Positions 6,955 to 13,648 of a DNA stretch of 16,957 nt are shown one piece after another. The position numbers and the translations under genes are program-made. Each line of letters starts with the position of its first letter. Positions within the stretch are counted from its first letter, which is position 1. The stretch lies in NCBI GenBank assembly GCA_015228895.1, contig JADGCR010000024.1, forward strand, positions 1 through 16,957, read 5' to 3'. The DNA is from Magnetococcales bacterium (GTDB lineage: Bacteria; Pseudomonadota; Magnetococcia; Magnetococcales; Magnetaquicoccaceae). The notes beneath the pieces were generated by a model. The model made no database searches. It was not told the DNA's origin and saw only the letters and a program-made list of their open reading frames with translations.

Positions 6955-8070
6955 ATGAAAAAAGTAACCATTATCGCTTGTGCGTTGTTCCTGCTGATGA
7001 TGGCCGCCACGCGCCTGGAGGCGGGCGGCATCAAAATCGGCGTGGCGGGTCCGTTGTCCGGCGCCTCGGCGGCGTTCGGGGAACAGTTCTGGCGGGGCGC
7101 GCAACTGGCGGCCAAAGACATCAACGCCGCCGGGGGGGTCAACGGGCAGCAGATCGAACTGGTGAAAGGGGACGACGCCTGTGAGCCCAAACAGGCGGTG
7201 GCGGTGGCCAATCGCCTGGTGGACTACGAACAGGTGGCCGCCGTGGTGGGCCATTTCTGCTCCTCCTCCACCATCCCGGCCTTCGAAGTCTACGCGGAAG
7301 CGGGCATCCTGTCGATCACCCCCGCCTCCACCAACCCCATGGTCACCGAACGGGGCTTTTCCACCGTGTTTCGCACCTGCGGCCGGGACGACCAGCAGGG
7401 TATGGTGGGCGCGGAGTTCACCGTCAAACAGCTGCGGGCCAAACGGGTGGCGGTGCTCCACGACAAGGACACCTACGGCCAGGGGCTGGCCGACGCCATG
7501 AAAGCCCATCTCGCCACCCTGGGGATGAAAGAGGTCCTCTACGAGGGATTGACCCGGGGCGAGAAGGATTTCAACGCCCTGGTCACCAAACTGCGCTCCG
7601 TGCAGGCCGACGCGGTCTATTTCGGCGGACTGCACGGCGAGGCGGGACCACTGGTGCGCCAGATGCGGGAACAGGGCATGACCGCGCCCCTGATCTCCGG
7701 CGACGGCATCGTCTCCGAAACCTTCGTCACCTCGGCGGGCGGTCCCAAATTCGTCGAAGGGGTCTACATGACCTTTGGCTCCGACCCGCGCAAGATCCCG
7801 GCGGGCAAGGCGGTGGTGGAGGCGTTCCGCAAGGAGGGATACGAACCGGAAGGCTACACCCTCTACTCCTACGCCACCCTCCAGGCCATCGTCGCCGCCA
7901 TGAAGGCGACCCGGTCCACCGAAGGGGCCAAACTGGCGGCCTGGCTCAAGTCCAATCCCGTGGAAACGGTCATGGGCACCAAAACCTGGAACGCCAAGGG
8001 GGATCTCAAACTGTCGGATTACGTCATGTACCACTGGAACAAAGCCGGGAAATACGAAGAGGTGCAATAG
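6955..8070 (+). CDS. livK: Branched-chain amino acid ABC transporter, periplasmic binding protein
   Basis: A 371-aa secreted type I periplasmic binding protein, close to E. coli LivJ/LivK. Residues 1-23 are a signal peptide (MKKVTIIACALFLLMMAAT, cleavage near LEA). The mature protein has GDDACEPKQAVAVANR and GHFCSSSTIP, the Leu/Ile/Val-binding motif with the conserved disulfide pair Cys76-Cys102 and the serine cluster that holds the ligand carboxylate. ILSITPASTNP continues the ligand-contact loop. It captures branched-chain amino acids, or a related amino acid, and presents them to LivHM; exact specificity is not readable. GGGGGA lies 4 nt before the ATG. It is the first gene of a complete livKHMGF operon. 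Confidence 0.93.
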   Translation: MKKVTIIACALFLLMMAATRLEAGGIKIGVAGPLSGASAAFGEQFWRGAQLAAKDINAAGGVNGQQIELVKGDDACEPKQAVAVANRLVDYEQVAAVVGHFCSSSTIPAFEVYAEAGILSITPASTNPMVTERGFSTVFRTCGRDDQQGMVGAEFTVKQLRAKRVAVLHDKDTYGQGLADAMKAHLATLGMKEVLYEGLTRGEKDFNALVTKLRSVQADAVYFGGLHGEAGPLVRQMREQGMTAPLISGDGIVSETFVTSAGGPKFVEGVYMTFGSDPRKIPAGKAVVEAFRKEGYEPEGYTLYSYATLQAIVAAMKATRSTEGAKLAAWLKSNPVETVMGTKTWNAKGDLKLSDYVMYHWNKAGKYEEVQ

Positions 8071-8078
8071 TTCCCACC

Positions 8079-9001
<923 letters not shown>

Positions 9002-9002
<1 letters not shown>

Positions 9003-10237
9003 TGGCCAGCGTGTGGAAAACCCTGCTCCCGGACGCCTTGTTGACCGGCCTGGTCGCCCTGCTGTTGTTCGCGCCGTTGACCGGCGCCTCCCTGGCCGGT
9101 TACGAACTGCTCTCCCACTGGCAACGCCCCTTCTGGCTGGCCGGGACGGTGGTGGCGGGACGGCTGGCGATGGACTGGTTCCGCCTGGCGTACCCCAGGG
9201 TCCGCCTCCCCGGGACCACCGCCCCCACGGATTGGCGCGAGCGCTATCAACAGGTGCTGCTGGTGCTGGTGGTGGGCACCGCCCTGACTCTCCCCTGGGT
9301 CGTGGGCAAATACTGGCTCAGCGTGGCCACCCTGGCCCTGATCTATGTGCTGCTGGCGCTGGGGCTGAATATCGTGGTGGGGCTGGCGGGACTGCTGGAT
9401 CTGGGTTTTGTCGCCTTCTACGCCGTGGGGGCCTACGGTTACGCCTTGGGCTTCAAATACCTGGACCTGGGCTTCTGGGCCGCCCTGCCCTTCGGGGCGT
9501 TGCTGGCCGCCTGTTTCGGGGTGGTGCTGGGTTTTCCCGTGCTGCGCATGCATGGGGATTATCTGGCCATCGTCACGCTGGGCTTTGGCGAAATCGTGCG
9601 CCTGGTGCTCAACAACTGGATGGACTTCACCGGGGGTCCCAATGGGGTGCGCGTGCCGTTCCCCTCGTTTTTCGGCCTGGAGTTCAGCCGCCACGGGGGA
9701 GGGGACAAAACGACCTTCCACGAATTCTTCCACCTCCCCCACGCCGGCATTCATCGGGATATTTTTCTGTTTCTGTTATTGTTCTTCGTTGTTTGCGCCA
9801 TGGTTTACTTTCTCCGGCGTCTGCGCCGCATGCCCCTGGGCCGGGCCTGGGAGGCCCTCCGGGAGGATGAGATCGCCTGCCGCTCCCTGGGCATCAATCA
9901 TGTGGCGGTCAAGCTCTCGGCGTTTGGCCTGGGGGCCATGACCGGAGGGGTGGGCGGGGTGTTTTTCGCCGCCTCCCAGGGCTTCGTCAATCCCACCTCG
10001 TTCACCTTCCTGGAATCCGCCCACATCCTGGCCATCGTCATCCTGGGAGGAATGGGCTCCACGGCGGGCGTGATCGGGGCGGCGGTGATTCTGACCGTTC
10101 TGCCCGAGGCGTTGCGGGATTTCTCCGAATACCGGGGACTGCTCTTTGGCTGCGCCATGGTCCTGATGATGATCTGGCGTCCCCGCGGCCTGCTGAAATC
10201 ACGACGCGCCCTGTTCTGCCGGAAAGAGACCTCATGA
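9002..10237 (+). CDS. livM: Branched-chain amino acid ABC transporter permease LivM
   Basis: A 411-aa inner-membrane permease, close to the usual LivM length of about 420. The first 100 residues hold two or three membrane helices specific to LivM and a variable loop. The conserved core starts around ALGLNIVVGLAGLLDLGFVA, with LGFPVLRMHGDYLAIVTLGF, then GRAWEALREDEIACRSLGIN (the coupling helix that contacts LivG/LivF) and AIVILGGMGSTAGVIGAA. It pairs with LivH. The ATG is chosen over an in-frame GTG one codon earlier because it forms the usual TGATG overlap with livH. The stop overlaps the livG ATG as ATGA. Confidence 0.93.
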
Positions 10238-11109
10238 CCACTCCCCTGCTCGCGGTCCTGGATCTGACCATGCGCTTCGGGGGGGTGGTGGCCTTGAACC
10301 AGGTGACCTTCGACGTGACCCGGGGGAGCGTCACCGCCCTCATCGGTCCCAACGGGGCGGGCAAGACCACGGTGTTCAACTGCATCACCGGATTTTACCG
10401 GGCCAGCGCGGGTCGCATCCGCCTGCATGGGACCAACGGTCACGAGGTGGATCTGATCAAAATTCTGGGGGGCGCCCTGGAGGGACGCGACCTGTTGCAT
10501 CCCGGACGTCTGGCCGAACGCCTCTATTACAAGATGTTCGGCGGGGCCTATCTGGCCACACGGGCGGGGGTGGTGCGCACCTTTCAGAATGTGCGGCTGT
10601 TCAAGGAGATGACGGTGATGGAGAACCTCCTGGTGGCCCAGCGTCATCGGCTGCATGACGGGGTGGTCGCCGGTCTGCTCCAGACCCCTTCCTATCGCCG
10701 CGCCGAGGAGGAGGCGGTGGAACGTGGCTGGTATTGGCTCGACTTTTTCGGTCTCTCCAGGGAGGGCAACCGCCTGGCGGGGGTGCTGCCTTACGGACAG
10801 CAACGCCGCCTGGAGATCGCCCGCGCGTTGTGCGTGGAGCCGCGACTGTTGTGCCTGGACGAACCGGCGGCGGGTCTGAATCCCAACGAGACCAGGGAGC
10901 TGTCCGGTCTGATCCGCCAACTGCGGGACGAACGGGGGCTGACGGTCTGCCTGATCGAACACGACATGGGCCTGGTGATGGAAATTTCCGACCATGTGGT
11001 GGTACTGGATCATGGCCAGGTCATCGCCCGTGGCACACCCCGGGCGGTGCGGGATGACCCGGTGGTGCTGGAAGCCTATCTGGGAGCGCCCGAAGAGGAG
11101 GCCGCATGA
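10234..11109 (+). CDS. livG: Branched-chain amino acid ABC transporter ATPase LivG
   Basis: A 291-aa ABC ATPase on the cytoplasmic face. It has Walker A GPNGAGKTT (about 34-42), a Q-loop in VVRTFQNVRLFKEMTVMEN, the LivG-type signature LPYGQQRRLEIARAL, Walker B LLCLDEPAAGLNP, and the H-switch in CLIEHDMGLVMEIS. The C-terminus ends in the typical YLGAP. LivG proteins are usually about 255 aa. The extra length is an insertion of roughly 25-35 residues (around 'KILGGALEGRDLLHPGRLA') between the strand after Walker A and the Q-loop. All catalytic motifs are intact. It overlaps both neighbours as ATGA, so the permease and ATPase subunits are made together. Confidence 0.93.
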   Translation: MTTPLLAVLDLTMRFGGVVALNQVTFDVTRGSVTALIGPNGAGKTTVFNCITGFYRASAGRIRLHGTNGHEVDLIKILGGALEGRDLLHPGRLAERLYYKMFGGAYLATRAGVVRTFQNVRLFKEMTVMENLLVAQRHRLHDGVVAGLLQTPSYRRAEEEAVERGWYWLDFFGLSREGNRLAGVLPYGQQRRLEIARALCVEPRLLCLDEPAAGLNPNETRELSGLIRQLRDERGLTVCLIEHDMGLVMEISDHVVVLDHGQVIARGTPRAVRDDPVVLEAYLGAPEEEAA

Positions 11110-11825
11110 ACATTCTGGAGCTCGAACACCTGGACGCCTCCTACGGGTCGATTCCCGTGCTGCGGGATGTCTGTCTGCAGGTGAACACGGGGGAGATCGT
11201 CACCCTGATCGGGGCCAATGGGGCGGGAAAATCCACGTTGTTGATGACCCTGTTCGGCCACCCCCCCCCGGTCAGGGGCCGCATTCTGCTGGATGGGGTG
11301 GAGATCACCCGACGACCGACCCATCATCTGGCGGGTCTGGGTTTGGCCCAGGTTCCGGAGGGGCGGCGGATTTTTCCCGGCATGACCGTGGAGGAGAATC
11401 TGGCCATGGGCACGGTGGCCCTGCATGGACGGCAGGCCGGAGAGAGCGCGGCGGTACGGGAGCGGGTGTTGTCCCTGTTTCCCATTCTCGCCGAGCGCAC
11501 CAGACAACGGGCCGGAACCTTGTCCGGCGGGGAACAACAAATGCTGGCCATCGGTCGCGCCCTGATGAGCCGCCCCAGGGTGTTGTTGCTGGACGAACCC
11601 AGCCTGGGACTGGCCCCGTTGATGATCCGCAAGATTTTCGCGATTCTGCGCGCCATCGCCGCCGAGGGGACCACCATTTTCCTGGTGGAGCAGAATGCCA
11701 ACCAAGCCCTGCGGCTGGCGGACCGGGGCTACGTGTTGGTGAACGGCCAAATCCGCATGGAAGGCAGCGGGGCGGAACTGCTGGCCAATCCCGAAGTGCG
11801 GCGGGCGTATCTGGGTGGACACTGA
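11106..11825 (+). CDS. livF: Branched-chain amino acid ABC transporter ATPase LivF
   Basis: A 239-aa ABC ATPase, the normal LivF size. Motifs in order: LDASYGSIPVLRDV, Walker A GANGAGKST, the Q-loop region LGLAQVPEGRRIFPGMTVEE, signature LSGGEQQMLAIGRALM, Walker B VLLLDEPSLGLAP, and H-loop equivalent FLVEQNANQAL. It pairs with LivG to power LivHM. The ATG overlaps the livG stop as ATGA. A run of nine C (11261-11269) lies between Walker A and the Q-loop and reads in frame as PPP. It is the last liv gene; the carbamoyltransferase unit starts about 30 bp later on the same strand with no visible terminator. Confidence 0.94.
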   Translation: MNILELEHLDASYGSIPVLRDVCLQVNTGEIVTLIGANGAGKSTLLMTLFGHPPPVRGRILLDGVEITRRPTHHLAGLGLAQVPEGRRIFPGMTVEENLAMGTVALHGRQAGESAAVRERVLSLFPILAERTRQRAGTLSGGEQQMLAIGRALMSRPRVLLLDEPSLGLAPLMIRKIFAILRAIAAEGTTIFLVEQNANQALRLADRGYVLVNGQIRMEGSGAELLANPEVRRAYLGGH

Positions 11826-11841
11826 TCTGACATGCGCCACG

Positions 11842-11847
11842 AAGGAG
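11842..11847 (+). promoter_or_regulatory. Strong Shine-Dalgarno AAGGAG serving the small ORF (or a TTG start)
   Basis: AAGGAG lies 8 nt before the ATG at 11856 and 4 nt before a TTG at 11852. Which start it serves decides whether this stretch encodes a separate 37-aa peptide or a 38-residue N-terminal extension of the carbamoyltransferase. Confidence 0.55.
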
Positions 11848-11855
11848 ATCCTTGC

Positions 11856-11969
11856 ATGATCACAGCCGAACCTATCCAGGCCCGGGCCAAACACCTGCCA
11901 GAACCGTTTGCCAGCGGGGTTTCGGCATGGATTCAGCTGCTCGCACAACGCCTTGCTCTGTTGACATGA
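11856..11969 (+). CDS. Small ORF (37 aa) overlapping the carbamoyltransferase start
   Basis: I do not recognise this peptide. It begins MITAEPIQARAKHLPEPF and ends in AWIQLLAQRLALLT, a segment that would form an amphipathic or weakly hydrophobic helix. It has one of the best Shine-Dalgarno sites in the region (AAGGAG, 8 nt spacing) and its TGA overlaps the carbamoyltransferase ATG as ATGA, the same coupling used through the liv operon. It is in a different frame from the carbamoyltransferase. An earlier in-frame ATG at 11832 would add eight residues but lies upstream of the Shine-Dalgarno. It may be a real small protein or a leader that couples translation. The competing view is that the carbamoyltransferase starts at TTG 11852 in its own frame. 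Confidence 0.5.
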   Translation: MITAEPIQARAKHLPEPFASGVSAWIQLLAQRLALLT

Positions 11970-13648
11970 ACATTCTCGGCCTCTGGGACGGCCACGACTC
12001 CGGAGCGGCGCTGGTGATGGCGGGACGGGTGGTCTGCGCGGTCAACGAGGAACGGTTCACCCGGCGGAAACTGGAGATCGCCTTTCCTGCGCAGGCGCTT
12101 GAGGCGTGTCTGCATCAAGGGGGTTTGAGGCCGGACGCAATCGACCACATCGCCTGCGCCACGTTTGATCCCGCCAAAACCCTGACCCGCCTGTGGCCCC
12201 AAAGCAAGGAACGCTATTATCGGGTCCGCAGGCGTCTGGATCCGCCCTCCCCATCCAACCACCTCATAAAATCCATCAAATATTGGCTGACTGAAAAAAA
12301 AGGGAACGGGGTGACCCACTGGCTCTCCAGCCGGGTGTTGCGCGCCCAGCTCGCCGGCATGGGTTTTTCCGGTTGCCGCTTTTCCCTGCTGGACCACCAT
12401 CTTTGTCACGGGGCCTGCGCCGCTTTTGGGGCCGGCTTCGAGAGGGCCGCGGTCATCACCCTGGACGGGGTGGGAGACGGGCTGTCCGGCAGTGTGGGCT
12501 TGTGGCAGGAGGGCACCTTGCGCCCTGTGGCCACCCTGGCGGCCAGGGACTCCCTGGGGATCTTCTTCGAGCATGTCACCAGCCTGCTGCACATGCGGGA
12601 GTTGGAAGACGAAGGCAAGGTGATGGCCCTGGCGGACTTCGCCTTGCCCGTGCCGGACGAGGACAATCCCCTGCTGGACTTTTTCTGGCTGGAGGGTCTG
12701 CGACTGCGGGGGCGCTATCACGCCAATGAGCTTTACCGACGTCTGGGGGCGGTCTACTGGCGTTGCACCCCGGAACAGTTCGCGGCCATGGCCCAGCGCA
12801 CCCTGGAAAAATGGGTGGTGGAGCTGGTGCGCAACGCCTTGCGGACCACCCGCGCCAACCAGGTGGCTTTGGCGGGGGGGGTGTTTGCCAATGTCAAACT
12901 CAACGGGCTGATCCGCAATCTGCCGGAGGTCGCGGCCTGTCACGTCTTTCCCCACATGGGGGATGGGGGCCTGGCTTTGGGGGCGGCGCTGGCGGTCAAT
13001 CCAGCCGCCGCCCACTTCTGGCCGGACGATCTGTATCTGGGGCCGGAATACACCCGGCAGGAGCTGCTTGACGCCCTGGAAAAGAGCGGTCTGGCCTATC
13101 GTCAGCCCGTGGATCTGATCGGGGAAAGCGCGACGCTGATTGCCGCCGGACAGATCGTGGGGTGGTTCCAGGGACGCATGGAATACGGCCCCCGCGCCCT
13201 GGGTGGACGGAGCGTGCTCGCTCTGCCCGGACTGCCCAACCTCCGGGACGCGCTCAACCTGCGGCTGAAAAAACGCTCCTGGTACCAACCCTTCTGCCCC
13301 TCCATGCTCGACGGGGAGGCCAGGCGGCTGTTGCAGGACCACGCGGGCGCGCCGGACCGCTACATGACCAGCATCTATCAGGTGCGACCCGAATTCAGGT
13401 CCGCGCTCTCCGGGGTGCTCAGCCGGGATGGTTCCTGTCGTCCGCAAATGGTCGCCGAGGACGACAGCCGCTTCGCCCAACTGCTGAAAGCCATACAGAT
13501 GCGGACCGGCTACGGCGTTTTGCTCAACACCAGTTTCAACAGCCACGGCGAACCGCTGGTCTGTTCACCGGACGATGCCCTGAGGGCCTTTGCCACCATG
13601 GGGATCGATTGTTTGATCCTGGGGGATTGGATCGTGGCAAAGGGATGA
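11966..13648 (+). CDS. NodU/CmcH-family O-carbamoyltransferase
   Basis: A 560-aa enzyme, the usual family length. The N-terminal Kae1-like domain opens with ILGLWDGHDSGAALV, followed by the metal-binding DHHLCHGA (His144, His148), TLDGVGDG, the EDEGKVMALA motif and LAGGVFANVKLN. The C-terminal YrdC-like domain has GRMEYGPRALGGRSVLA, LKKRSWYQPFCPSML and NTSFNSHGEPLV. Such enzymes use carbamoyl phosphate and ATP to form carbamoyl-AMP and transfer the carbamoyl group to a hydroxyl of a sugar, antibiotic or lipid. The substrate cannot be inferred. The ATG at 11966 is chosen because family members start right at this 'ILG' strand; the frame is open 38 codons further upstream to a TTG. The gene follows livF in the same direction. 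Its stop is adjacent to that of the convergent ligase gene. Confidence 0.93.
   Translation: MNILGLWDGHDSGAALVMAGRVVCAVNEERFTRRKLEIAFPAQALEACLHQGGLRPDAIDHIACATFDPAKTLTRLWPQSKERYYRVRRRLDPPSPSNHLIKSIKYWLTEKKGNGVTHWLSSRVLRAQLAGMGFSGCRFSLLDHHLCHGACAAFGAGFERAAVITLDGVGDGLSGSVGLWQEGTLRPVATLAARDSLGIFFEHVTSLLHMRELEDEGKVMALADFALPVPDEDNPLLDFFWLEGLRLRGRYHANELYRRLGAVYWRCTPEQFAAMAQRTLEKWVVELVRNALRTTRANQVALAGGVFANVKLNGLIRNLPEVAACHVFPHMGDGGLALGAALAVNPAAAHFWPDDLYLGPEYTRQELLDALEKSGLAYRQPVDLIGESATLIAAGQIVGWFQGRMEYGPRALGGRSVLALPGLPNLRDALNLRLKKRSWYQPFCPSMLDGEARRLLQDHAGAPDRYMTSIYQVRPEFRSALSGVLSRDGSCRPQMVAEDDSRFAQLLKAIQMRTGYGVLLNTSFNSHGEPLVCSPDDALRAFATMGIDCLILGDWIVAKG

Noticed and set aside
6589..8067. 492-codon minus-strand frame opposite the YbjN and livK genes
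   Set aside because: His/Gly/Asp-rich shadow spanning two clearly coding plus-strand genes.
11933..13546. 537-codon minus-strand frame opposite the carbamoyltransferase
   Set aside because: Its translation is a Pro/Gln/Gly-rich shadow; the plus-strand protein shows the complete family motif set.
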